64,000 nucleotides of DNA from Blattamonas nauphoetae (lineage: Eukaryota > Preaxostyla > Oxymonadida): the NCBI GenBank assembly GCA_033064195.1, contig JARBJD010000098.1, forward strand, positions 1-64,000, in the 5' to 3' direction. The notes under the pieces were generated by a model, which was not told where the DNA came from, made no database searches, and saw only the letters and a list, made by a program, of their open reading frames with translations. A program made the translations under genes and the position numbers. Within the stretch, counting starts at the first letter, position 1. Every line of letters starts with the position of its first letter. Of this stretch, positions 39,873-51,446 are shown one piece after another.

Positions 39873-40198
39873 CGATTCTGCAAGATCCAGACAGATCACC
39901 TTGGCTAGGTGATCCTTGCCGAAGCAATGTCTTTCATCTCTCTGTTCTCATTCTGAATTTTGTCTTCATCATACTCGCATTTATCTCATCCTCTGTGACT
40001 TTCCAAAATTGCGTTCGACGGACGAAGAAGGGAGTTGATAATGGTTTGTGTTGTGTGGTTGGATTGAATCGTCCGAAGTTGCCAATGTTGTGATTAAAAT
40101 GAGAGGTGGAGCTTCGATTCGAGACCCGTAGAAATAGAAGGAGATTTTGGAAGGAGTGAATTGAACTTTTTTCTCAAATCCCAGCTCAATCGACACTT
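39873..40198. other. Intergenic region between convergent genes
   Basis: These 326 bases separate two genes that end towards each other. No repeat, RNA or terminator-like structure was recognised. Confidence 0.5.
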
Positions 40199-43100
40199 TT
40201 AATCTTCCCAATCATTCAGGTTTGGATTCTGAACAACCTTCTGATGAGTTTGCCGTGAAAGGTCGGCAAAGTCTTGATAGATGACTGTAATCTTGCGTGT
40301 TTCTTCGCACTCCGTGAGTGCCATCCTGTCAGCATTCAGATGGCGATGGAAATCGAAGGTTCGCAGTCTCCGTTTCTGACGGTCTCGTCGGATTGTGGTG
40401 AGAAGGATCCCAATCACAGCAATCCCTTTCTCGTAGTCATCCAGGAACGATGAATTCGACACAGCAACCACGATACGATCCAACAAACCTTGTTTTAGCA
40501 AGTGTATCCGAACAGAATGAGACGAAGAACTGACGAATCGAAGGAAGAACTCGAAGGAAGCAGACACGAGTGCTGGAAAGCGAAATCTGAAATAATGAAG
40601 AAAGAAACTGGAGAAAACACACTGGAGATTCTTCATGAAAAAGTCAAGAACATAGAGTTCGATTGGTGAGTAGTTGAAAGCTGAGAAAGATGAGAGAAGA
40701 GGCAGCGAACCTTGACATGTCATGCAACGTAAACACAGACACACGAGTTGGATGGCATCGTTGGGATTGACTTGATTTCTCAAAATAGAGAGAATCCTCT
40801 CCCAGTCGGAGTCGGTGTTGTGGGTGGTGAGGAGAGAGGGGATGCCAGAGTGCGAGGAGAGTTTTTGGAGGCCACCTCGTTGGGCACCAGCCAGAGAAGG
40901 AAGATGGCAGAGGAGTGGAGAGTCGAAGTGAACAGGAATGCTGAGCCAGTGAAGTGACATCACAATCTCTCCAACATCTCTCAACATGTCCAGATCGTCC
41001 CTTTTCATACTTGAATCAAAGGGAGCGAGCATCTTGAACACTTCGACGAGAGATGCACACGCACCGAAGGGAGCAGTGTAAACACCAAAGACACGGAAGA
41101 GAGAGAGATAGCGAACCCACACGTCGAATAGCCTGACGAAGGGAGGTGCGGTGGGTGGAGTCCCGATGTGGCGGGGAGGGAGGCCGAGTAGAGTGTCGAT
41201 GAGACGAGGGGGAGGATAACACCGGAAGAGTGTCAGAATGTCTGATTGTGTTGTGTCCTGATTGGAGGCATGGACGAAGAGCATATAAACAAGACGCATT
41301 GTCGCCTGTTTGTCGAGGGTGAGTTTGGGAGAGCGAAGAAGGAGAGAGTGGAGTCCGATTGATGGAGTGTGCAGGAACTTTCTCGATGTGCAAACAGACA
41401 CAGAAGACAAGGAATTGAAGAATAAATTTGGATTGTCGCGAAGAGTACGTTCGAACATCAGATCCATCGGGAAGAAGGAGTGTCGATGTCGGGGATTGAT
41501 GGAAGTGTAGCTGAGAAAGAAAGCTGGATTCACACTAAATGTAAAGGTGGCTGGATTAAAGTTTAAATCGATTGTGATGAGTTCTGTCAGTTCAGAAGGG
41601 AAATCGTAGCCACGAACACGAGACAAGAACGAGCCGAGAATGATCGCGAGTTGTCTTAGATCGGGTCTCGATCCTTCATGATCTGAAGACGAGCTCGGAC
41701 AGTTGGAGAGACGCGACATCATCTGGTGCCTCTTCTCAAACGAAAGAAGGAAGTCCATTTTCCAATCGAAGGAGATCAAAGCTGTGTGATAGAGAAAGAA
41801 CCTTCCTATGAAGAGACACGCCTCATCAAAGAGCAAGGTGTCTCTCAGGTCTGCTGCCAGAAACCCTTTGAAATCGAAGTCGGAAGTCCTCATGTTTTGC
41901 GTCTGCGCACTGTCTCGTTGGAAATCGAACCATCTCGCCCACAGCCTCAGCAGTGTCATCTTCTCCCAAAAAGTGCCCTCGTGGAATGCCTTTCGGAGAC
42001 TGGCAAATCGGACATCGAGAGGATCATCGAACATCTTGTCGAGGTCGACAAGTTTGAAGAAGAGAACACGACTCTCTGTCTCGATGACGGGATTGGACGA
42101 GTGGAGAGCAGAGATGAGGAGATTTCGGAACGAATTGACATCAACAACACATTTTGTGGATTGTGTCGCTTCGACAACAGCACGACATCGACGGAGAGAA
42201 GACACAACTATCAAATCATCTGTCTCATCGAAAAGTGAGGTGTCGAACTTCTCATCTTGATCGACGAAATGAGGACGTGGCTGGTATACACAATCAAAGT
42301 CTGATTCGGGGGAAACGTACTGGCGGATGTTCCACGGGAAAGACTTGGGACGTGGTCGTGTCTTGAGGGAATGAATTGTTGAGAGGATGTGTTGTGAATG
42401 ACGAATGATGGAATGTGTTGAAAACACCAACTGGCCAGAAGAGTGAGTTGGAACATCTGACGACGAGAGTTCAGAAGGGAGTGACATTTCTGTGGAGATG
42501 GCTGATGAGCTGACATTCGTCGCATTGATGCTCAAATCTGAATCAAAAGGAGGAGGAGTGTGTGCGTAAATCTCATTGGATAACGATAGTATTCCACTGT
42601 TCTTTTCGAGTTGGTTCGAGAAGGCTTGGAGTTGATGTTTCGTTTGGAGCGATTCCAATGTGGATCGAAAACAGGGTGTTTGGAGGAAGGAAAGATCAGC
42701 CTGAAGTAAACAGTGAACGAAGAATGAAGACACACCAGCGATAGCACATTCTGTTCCACCATCTCCATCATCGTCACCCATTCTTCCCAGTCATGATACA
42801 CATTCCGAACTGCTTCCATCGAATGTGTCTGTTTCACCTTCTTCACAGCATCCAGAATTTGTTTTGAAGACTCAGCCGCATCTGCACACTGAAGAGGGTG
42901 GTTGGCAGGAATCAAAGAGTTGCGATTTTGGGGATGAAGAACGAATCGGGTGAAGGATTCGGCGAGATCGTAGAGAGGAAACGGGCCCTGAAACCGATCT
43001 TCAGACTTGGGAATGCTGCGAAAACAATCCAAAAAATACTGAAAGTGATCTTCTGATGACGAGTTTGGGTGAAGTGGATCAGATGGCACGAAATGTTCGA

Positions 43101-43635
43101 CGAGGGCAACCATGATGCGTGCGAAGACAACGTCTTCTTGTTTGTAGTCAAGAGGAAGAATCAATTGATGTTGATCTTCGAGAGTTCGATGGACGCGCAG
43201 AAAGAACGTGCAGAATGTGGAGATGTCGGAAGAGAGCGATCCTGAAATCGATGGCTGTTGTGAGGAGGGAAAAGCTATTCAGGTGAATGAAAGATGAAAA
43301 AGGGAAAAAACTGATAAAAATTGTGGAGGATGCGTCGATTCGGATATTGTCAAAGGTCAGAGGCCGAGCCGTTGGGTGTTCACTTCGGAAGGAGTCTATT
43401 CCGATCACCGCTTCCACAAACCATTCCATCAACATCTGAATGAATGAAATTCAATAAGAAAATAACAGACTCTCCAAGAAAGACGTTCATCTCCGCTTTC
43501 AAACCGCTGGAGATGCGTGTAGAGTGATTGCGTCGGAATCTCCTGGGATAGGGTTAGATCATCCTCATCATTCTCTCCGCATTGGGTGGATGTGGAGCGG
43601 AGGGATGGATAGGAAAGGGAAGTCTGTTTACTCAT
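40199..43635 (-). CDS. Four-exon gene of unknown function (about 1098 residues)
   Basis: The exons are read on the minus strand as 43635-43471, 43435-43312, 43241-42736 and 42700-40199, with introns of 35, 70 and 35 nt. All three introns have GT...AG ends and the joined length is a multiple of three. Exon 1 starts MSKQTSLSYPSLRSTST; exon 3 has QEDVVFARIMVALVEHFVP; exon 4 has FRNLLISALHSSNPVIETES and a helical C-terminus (FLRFVSSSSHSVRIHLLKQG; IAVIGILLTTIRRDRQK). The protein is mostly helical, Leu/Phe-rich and lacks a signal peptide, suggesting an armadillo/HEAT-like scaffold. No catalytic motif is seen. The exon structure comes from my own reading and should be confirmed with transcripts. Confidence 0.7.
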
Positions 43636-44653
43636 TCAGTCAAGAGATGAAAACAGCTGAAGAATCTTGATGGAAATCACACAGAGAAAATGAAATGGAG
43701 ATAAGCAGAAAATGAGGAATAATATAGATAATGATGAATTACAAGTGAAAACCGAACAACAAGCTATTGTTTAAGGTGTAAAATCGAGATGAATGACGAT
43801 TCAAGATGTAAATCAATTGAGGAGATGATGGTTTTCAGAATGAAGTGAAACGATGTTATGAGTGCGGGAACGGAGAGGATTGCGAACAATCTATTGGCTG
43901 TGAGGCAGAGAGAACGAGATCGAAGTTGGAGATTCACAAAGTTTGGCTTGATCTCGTTTCACATCATGGGTCAGTCTTCTTTCTTCATTGATAGTTTGAA
44001 GAAGATAGACGAGGTCCATTTCTGGTGTTTTAATCTCAATACTTAAGAAAGATGACACTGGAGAGGCGATGTCTGAACGAGTTCGAGATGAAGTGAGAGA
44101 CTCACACAGACACGACAATGAATCAAACTGAAATAAGTGTGGAAGATGGATCTCGTGCCGTGTGCATACAGACGACGATAAAGGGTCGTCTGTGGACGAG
44201 GGGAAGAAGAAGAACAGAAACCATTGAGAGAGGAGGAAGAAAGCAGCCAAATACCGACAGAACCACAAACCAAAACAGAAAAGACTCCCCACACAAGCGG
44301 AGTGAGAGATAGGAACGAGGATCAAAATAGATAGTGAGATGATGCAGCCAGAGAGGAGATGAACTGATAGTCGAGATGAACGAAACCGAGATCAAGAGAA
44401 CACCATAAAAGCAGTTCCTGACACAACAGGAGCGCTCCTCGTGGTGTATCGAGACAGTGTGCTGGCATGCGTGTTCGACAGAACAAGAACAGAAATCGGT
44501 TGAAATTCAAGATACCAACGAGGAGTCGGAACAGAAAGATGAAAGAAGAAAGTGTTGTGAAAAAGAAAGAGTGAGATAAGAGCTCCTCTCCACTGAAAGG
44601 ATGGGTAACAAGGAGAGTGCTCATTTTGAGAAGGTTGTGAGATGAAGGAAGTG
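43636..44653. other. Intergenic region
   Basis: About 1.0 kb between the 5' end of the four-exon gene and the 3' end of the kinase fragment, both on the minus strand, so it should hold the promoter of the former. Purine-rich on the plus strand. No gene, RNA or repeat was recognised. Confidence 0.4.
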
Positions 44654-45108
44654 TTAAGGCTGAGAGTGAGGTTCTTTGTCGTCAGGTGCGTCGTCGTCAC
44701 CCAGCGTGAGGAGGACGGAGTACACTTCAGACAGTTTCGGACGTTCCGTCGGATCGAGTGCAAGACAGCTCTCAATCAGCTCCTGCATCTTCGCCCCAAC
44801 TCCCTCCATCTTCGGATGCGCTCCTGTTCCCAGCTGTCGCTGAGCGTTCGTCGCATCTTGTTCCGCGAACGGCACAGAGCCAGTCTCAATCTCCCACAAC
44901 ACGAGGCCAAGACTAAAAACTGCTGCGCGAAGTGGGTCGACCTCTTGTTCGGCTGGTTCATGCGACATCTGTCCCTCTTCCGCCTTCACCACTTCAGGTG
45001 CCTTCCATCGCTGTGCTTCCTGAGTCACAATGGCTTTCTCTTGATTCTGAGGCTGGTTGGTGACAGAGGCTGGTTGTGCTGTGTCATGCAGCTTCAGACA
45101 CACATTTC
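44654..45108 (-). pseudogene. C-terminal kinase-lobe fragment of a disrupted beta-helix receptor gene
   Basis: The 3' third of a protein kinase-like domain: WKAPEVV (APE motif), then DPLRAAVFSLGLVLWEIETG with a helix alphaF-like Asp, ending DPTERPKLSEVYSVLLTL and a short acidic tail before TAA. A DFG motif is replaced by CLKLH, so the family is probably a pseudokinase. The coding part begins at 45108, directly at the end of a hAT-like element. Its upstream partner is the plus-strand segment ending at 51446, whose last codons (SNGNV) continue in frame into CLKLH once the inversion is taken into account. It no longer has its own start. Confidence 0.8.
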
Positions 45109-46770
45109 CAGGCTTCTGATTCGATCCCAGTGATCCCAGTCGGATCTGATCCCAGTTAATTTCTACAATACTGTTTCGTTTCTTTTCATTATTTTCCTTC
45201 TTCAAATATATGATATCTGAATAGCAAAAAGATATGAAATGAAAATGTTCATTATATCGAACAAAAACAAGTGAACTTTTTATCGCTTTCATTACGACCG
45301 ATTGACAATAATTTCAGAGGTATTGAAGGTGATCCGAAGAACACTCGGTGATTTATTCTTTTTCCTACGGTTAAAATTGATGGTATGTCCAAAACACAAG
45401 TGATGAGTGAGAAATGAAAATTTCTGGGAAAGACAAGCTGAACTGCCTTAGAAGGAAGGAGACCGACTATGGGAGATTGGGATAGCGAATAAGGAGAGCG
45501 ACTTTGAAAAATTGAAAGCAAGAACAGCCGAGAGATGCACACTTTTTGGAAGTGCAGCGCGGTTTGGATCGACGACGAAGACGACAGTAGCGACGACTGC
45601 ACAGTGCGGGAGACGTCGGTGGGCGAGCGGTGGTGAGTGAGTGAGGGAGATGGGAGGATGAGGAGGCGATGAGGAGCAGTATTGTTTGGGACGAATCGAG
45701 ATTTAGTAATGTTTGGTTGGTGATCGTTTTGGGGAGGAGAAGGCAGGGATGTTCTTCCGGTTCTCTGTTTACCCAATGAAGTCCATCTCTCGCTCACGAA
45801 TCATGGAAATCGCCTTCTTCATCGGCTCTTCCCATCCGTTCATCGAGATCACCTGAACGGCAATCAAAACATGTCACAAACACAAAAGGAACATACCCGA
45901 ATCCCATGAATCGATTCTAATGTTTTCTGAACTCGATCGTCCACCTCCGCACGAACCATCACGCAGATGCTCGACAGTGACGACGAATCCAAAAGCCCAA
46001 CCAACAGCGCGGTCAACAGCACCAACTGCACCAGAAGGTCAATAATCTGGTTGATTTCCCGAACAATAATGTCAAACTGCACGTTATCCGTCATCGCAAG
46101 ATTGACTATCGTTCCTGACACAAAGGGTAGCCATCTATAGCCCATCCCCGCCACCCACATCGACGACGGATCCGCTGCCCATGTCAGCAGCCATTTCATC
46201 GAGAACGTGATTGTGTATGTCACAACTGAAAACAGAATGAGAAGAACGTCACAGACTGATGCATTGCAGGCGAATCAATCACACTATTGATTCGGAATTC
46301 CACTCAACTTCACATATGATCGCAAAATCGACGATCTGACAGAGATATCATGAGAGGGTTCGAGAGAATAGCGATTCAAACTTTTCTTTCCAAAGTTCCT
46401 TATTCCAGATCTTCCAGAAACGAGAGATCCGCTTTTCCATTTATGCTCGTTGGTTCAATGCCATACACTTGTCTTTCGTGTCGTGATGACATTGTTTATA
46501 GTGGAGGAGATAAATCGTTCTGATCCCATCGCTCTTCTCCACTCTTCCTCACTCTTGTTCTCGACCCCATTCTCCTAAAGAATCATTTCGATCGGAATGC
46601 TCGAGAATCATCAAAAAATACGTTTTTCTGAGAATTTGGATATCCAAGATGTAATTAAATGAGAAAAATCTCGAAACGCTTATTTAAGAAAGTGATGTCA
46701 GTCAAAAAATGGGGACTGGGATCAATTGATCCCAGTTTTACCTGTTTTGATCCCACCACTCAAATGCCTG
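45109..46770. mobile_element. hAT-like non-autonomous element, copy 1
   Basis: A 1662-bp element with ends CAGGCTTCTGATTCGATCCC (left) and, reverse-complemented, CAGGCATTTGAGTGGTGGGA (right). Subterminal GATCCCA motifs repeat near both ends, including a palindromic CTGGGATCAATTGATCCCAG. It is near-identical, in opposite orientation, to 51447-53110. The flanking 8 bp do not match each other (CACATTTC left, TTGATAAA right), but each is the complement of a flank of copy 2. No transposase is present; an ABC-transporter-like fragment is inside. The hAT call rests on the 8-bp duplications and subterminal repeats. Confidence 0.9.
45769..46223 (-). pseudogene. Captured ABCC-type transporter fragment in copy 1
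   Basis: The same fragment as 51994-52448, on the minus strand. Two exon pieces are separated by a 44-nt GT-AG intron and end in TAA. A membrane part (IIDLLVQLVLLTALLVGLL) is followed by DDRVQKTLESIHGIRV and then ISMNGWEEPMKKAISMIRER, which matches the region after transmembrane helix pair 3-4 of MRP-type ABC transporters. It carries only a small part of the gene and is unlikely to work. Confidence 0.6.
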
Positions 46771-49700
46771 TTGATAAAGCACGAGCGAACACTCCATCAT
46801 CGTCGTTTTCAATCACGTGCGACGATGGGTCAGGTGCTATTCTGGACATTCTCTCGTTGTCTCCCATTCAAGGGATGTCTCTGCTGAAGTGTGGATGGGG
46901 CAGTAGCTGGTCTAAAGTCGAGAACTGACGAATCGTTTCTGTGAGTGGTGTCTCAGCGCCTCTCTTTGCCGTCTCAGATGGAGCAGAATTGTCCATCTAT
47001 GATGTTCTATTCGAGAATATCACACAAGTCTCGTCTCCCCTCATCTCAGCCACGACCAACGCTGATGTGGTATTGTCTTCATCCTTCTTCAGAAACATTG
47101 AAACCACACACTGTCTCGTCGAGGTGACAGATGGAGGAAGATGTTCAGTGGGACGATCTCTCTTTCGCTCTATCTCGCGTTCTGCAGGAGAAGGAGCAGC
47201 TGCGATTGATGTTGCAGGCTGCCGATCATGCGAACTTGACAAAGTCACGTTCTCTCACTGTGTGTCGAAGGAAGGGAAGGCTGGAGCGGTCATGGTGATT
47301 GTTTCGGATCCCAACTCTCTCTCATTCCGTGTCTCCTTTCTGAACAATCGAGGGAGGGATGAGAATTGTGCTCACGACATGTTCCTCACTGGCTTCGATC
47401 CAGCACTGTTGCGAACATCGTTCTACTCAGGAGTGACTTCCTTCAGCGACTTCCCACAAGTCATCGATGGCTCACCTTCCCCTCCGACGATCGATGTCTA
47501 CCAATACCCCTCTTTCTTTGACAATGACGTTCCGTATGGTTTTGCATCGTCCACATATCCAATCCTCTTCCTTCTCGATTTTCCGTTCATCGACATCCAT
47601 CAAGTGGTCTCCCGAATCGATTGGCTTGACATCAGCATCCGATCGAAGCTGGACATTCCAGTCACCATCCCGCCACTCTCTTTTGAGAAATGTGATCTCT
47701 CCATCTCTGGCTATTCTAAAACAGTTATTCAGCCGTTCGAGTGTCCTCCACACACAACTGGCCCTCTCTTCGCTGTGTCTGGCAAAGCCCGTCTATCATT
47801 GCAGAGTCTCTTCCACCAACTCAAATCATCAATCACTGAGCCACTCATCACCATCACTTCGGAGGGTGTGGTCGAAATTTCGCTGTGTGTCTTCACATCG
47901 GATGGAGGACTCCACTCTACCCCTCTCGTTCGCTCGTCATCCTCATCATTGACAGTATACGACACAAGTGTGTCGAACATGGCCTTCGCTGATCATTCGT
48001 GTTTCGAATTCGATGGAGGATCGGTCAAACTGTTACCCGACCGTGATTTCAATTCTGTTGTCATCGCGAACATCACAACAACTGGGGACGGAGCTGTGCT
48101 GAATTGCCGAAATGCGTTTGTTGAACTGACCAAAGCGCATATCTTCGACTGCCATGCTCGGAACGGCGGAGTCGCTTTCTTCGAAGAGTGTCACACAATC
48201 AACGTCAATCGGATGCTCGCCACGCACTGCTCAGCGGAGAGCAGAGGTGGCGCCTTCTGCATCCACTCATTCGATCGAAATAGCGACATCAACCTCCAAC
48301 CGACTCTGATCGAGTGTTCCGCCGAACTCGGTGGAGGCATGTTTCTCGACGTGTCTCGCTTTTCGTCGCTGACGCTGACTCATCCTGGATATGTCGACCT
48401 ACTCTCAATCAACGTCCCTGCAACCATGTTCTCGAATTGCGTCGCTGTGAAGGGAGCAGGGGTCTTCTTCGACGGAGATTGGTTGCATGTTGGGAGTGTT
48501 CAGTTCGAGTCATTGCCAATGTCGAATGGTGGACCTTTCATCTGCGGACAAGACCTGTTCTTCACAAAATCAGTCGCCGAGTCGTTCACACACTTTGGAG
48601 AGTTGATGGAGAATCTGACGGAGAGGAGCTGGTCGATGAGCACGAGGTCGTCGGATGATGGTTCTCCGTTCAAACAGATTGAAGTGGAAGGCCATCCCGA
48701 ATGGTCTCGCAACTTGGATCTTCCAAAGATTGTTCTCATCGCCTCTGATTCGCCAACATATCAAAGTGTCTTCGAGAAGGAATCGAAAAGCAGTTCGATC
48801 AACGATTATCTCCCTCTGCTGCATCTGAAAGACGAGAATTTCGAATACCTCCAGATCCCTATCTTTCTCCAGCACAAAGTGTTTTTTGACCAAACTGGAG
48901 TGGTGAGAGAACAATCCATCCTTCTCACTCCAGAGACTTCGACCGATCCTGTTCCGCCTTCCACTTTCTCTTTTGGATCCAACGGTCGGAAGAACGATCG
49001 CTTCTTCCTCAGACTCGCGAAGGAAGGACATGTTGAGATATCGAATGTTGCCTTCGTGTGGGAAGCTGATCTGGGATTGTGTGAAGTGGTGGATGGGTCG
49101 GGAACAGCGAAGATGTCATCGTGCAACGTCACTCTGAACGTCGCCCTGTCTCGCCCACTTCTCTCTTGCTCAGCTGGAACACTCGTCATCTCGCAATGCA
49201 CTTTCACTGCCACAGATCAATCTCAACTCACTGTCCCTCTCATCTGTTCTTCTCCTCTCTCCTCATCTACCTCCAACTCAGCGACGGACCAAATGAGGAT
49301 TGAAATGGAAGAAGTGGAATTCTCGAATCTGAATGTGGATGGATCAGTGGATGGAGTTGTGCAGATCGAAGGAGCTGATTCACTCCGACTGAAGAACGTA
49401 GACTTTTCGAACGTGAAGAACGGAACATCCGATGCCGTTCGAATCTTCGTGATGGGGGCCGGTCTCGACCAAGCGATCGAGCAAGTGCGGGATTCGGGAT
49501 TCCCTGCTCGACAATCCGAGCTGGCTGGTTTGTACAAATCACTCGACATTTCCGAGCCGCTCACAAGCAACTATCGCTCGCCCACTCTCCTTCTCTACCT
49601 GAACGCCTTCGACGGTGAGACTGTGGTTGTGAGTGGAACAGAGAAGGATGGGATGTGGTGTGGCGAGGCTGATTTCCCGTGCCGAAGCGTGAACGAGGCA

Positions 49701-51446
49701 GACAAGCATCTGAAACACGCACTACCGTCGACAATTGAAGTTCAGACATCTGCTGTCCTCCACTCGGAGCTGGACCTCACTCACGACATCACAAAAATCG
49801 CATCGGGAAGCGGAGAGAAAGGTCGAGTGGACGTGTCGAAGGAAGGGTGTCTCATCAACCAAGCAGACACCCACACTCACTCTCTCACACTCGATTCTCT
49901 CGTCTTCTCTCTCACTTCAGATCGAACGAAGACTCTCCTCGTCTCTCGAAGCGGCTCTCTGATTGTGACTGGCTGCTCGTTCACATCCTCATCGTCTGCT
50001 CTGACGTCGAAGCTGGTTGAGGTTAGTGGGGGATCAGTTGAACTGACCAAAGTTGATCTCTCGTCGATCTCTTTCTCGTCCACTCTTCTCTCGTTCTCCT
50101 CATTTGTGTCAGTTGGTCTTCAGAATGTGACTCACAAATCGTGTTCTCCACACACTCTGATGTCATTTGATGGGAAAGACACATCTTCATCGATCGTTGA
50201 AATGCGAAACTGCGATTTCAAAGGAATCTCGTCTTCTGAGTCGAACACAGAATCCCTCTGCGAATGGGACACTGGCCTTGTCGCTCTGAACAATTGCTCG
50301 TTTGTGGGATTCTCATCCTCATTCTCGCACATCTCGCAGGGAGCTCTTCTCGTTGTGGATTCAGTGGTTACTCTGAAACAGAACCATTTTGAAGTGAATG
50401 GTCCTCGCCACTCATCGTTCCCATCGCTGAACTGGAACGTCGGCTGTTTTGGGAAGAGTGAGATCGAGCTGGCGTCTTCGTCGTCGACAGAGTTGACATC
50501 CATCTCGAATTGGATTTCGACGTCAGACGAATGCGTTGTGAAGCGAGGCGATTCTTCGATTGTTGCTCATCCTTTCTTCGTCCCAACACTCTCGATTGAA
50601 AACTGCTCGTCGCAGTTGGATAAGAAAACAAAGAACTTTGGAGTGACGATTTCGGGCTCGACTCTGATTCCATGTGGCCTCGTGTTCGTCGTTGAGGAAA
50701 TGACCAACAAGGCTGAAGGAAAGAATGTCACAATTCCTGTTTCCTCCTCATTTACCACACTCCACAACGAAACATGCATCTCACTGACTCTCCCAGAATC
50801 CTCATTCTCCAAACTGGATGCTCGTGTAGCGTGGAATGCTTTCATCGCTTTTGAGAACGACGGTCGCACCGATTCCTTCATCTTCAAACGAACAGCCAAA
50901 GAAAACAGAGCTGAAGCTTTTGGAAAGACGCTTCCCTGGCTGATTCCTCTCATCGTCTCCATCTGCGTTCTCATTCTGATTGCTGTTGTTGTGATCTGTC
51001 TCTGCCGACGTCGACGACCAACAGACGAAGCCACCAAAATGAGTGAAATGAAAGAAGAGGACGCAGTGCAAATCGACGAGAAGGCGGATGACGAACAAGG
51101 AACACAGCTCGGAGTGCACGTGAACGAGGTGGTCGATCCACTCAGTAAACACTCGATCGTGAATACACTTCCGGTAAACCCGCAATCGTCAGCTGTTCCA
51201 TCAAGTGTTGGACTTATGGAAGCGTTGAGGTGTGGAAGCAAGCTGGAAATGACCGTTGTTCGAGAACAGGATTCGCTGTACAACATCCTTCATGTTCGAA
51301 AAGAGAAGCAAACGACGATTGTGAAGCGAGTGATTGAGAGGCAGCTGGCACTGGGATTGGAGGCACTGGCGACAGGATCGTTGAACGCATCTATTCTGAC
51401 GGCACTGACCTCCCACTGGGTGATGTTCGACTCGAATGGAAATGTG
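46771..51446 (+). pseudogene. Inverted middle part of the beta-helix receptor/pseudokinase gene
   Basis: This holds 1550 codons of a large surface receptor: a beta-helix ectodomain with dozens of short Ser/Cys-rich strands (DGAELSIYDVLFENIT; SLTLDSLVFSLTSDR), one membrane span (LIPLIVSICVLILIAVVVIC, near 50940-51000), a basic CRRRR stop-transfer, a 65-residue acidic linker and the N-lobe of a kinase-like domain (SLYNILHVRKEKQTTIVKR). One TGA (46926-46928) interrupts the frame near its beginning, after which it is open to the end. Both neighbours of the gene (44654-45108 and 53111-54405) are on the other strand, so the segment has been inverted between two transposon copies. At the 46771 junction the two sides are in different frames, so a further change or splice lies there. 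Confidence 0.85.
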
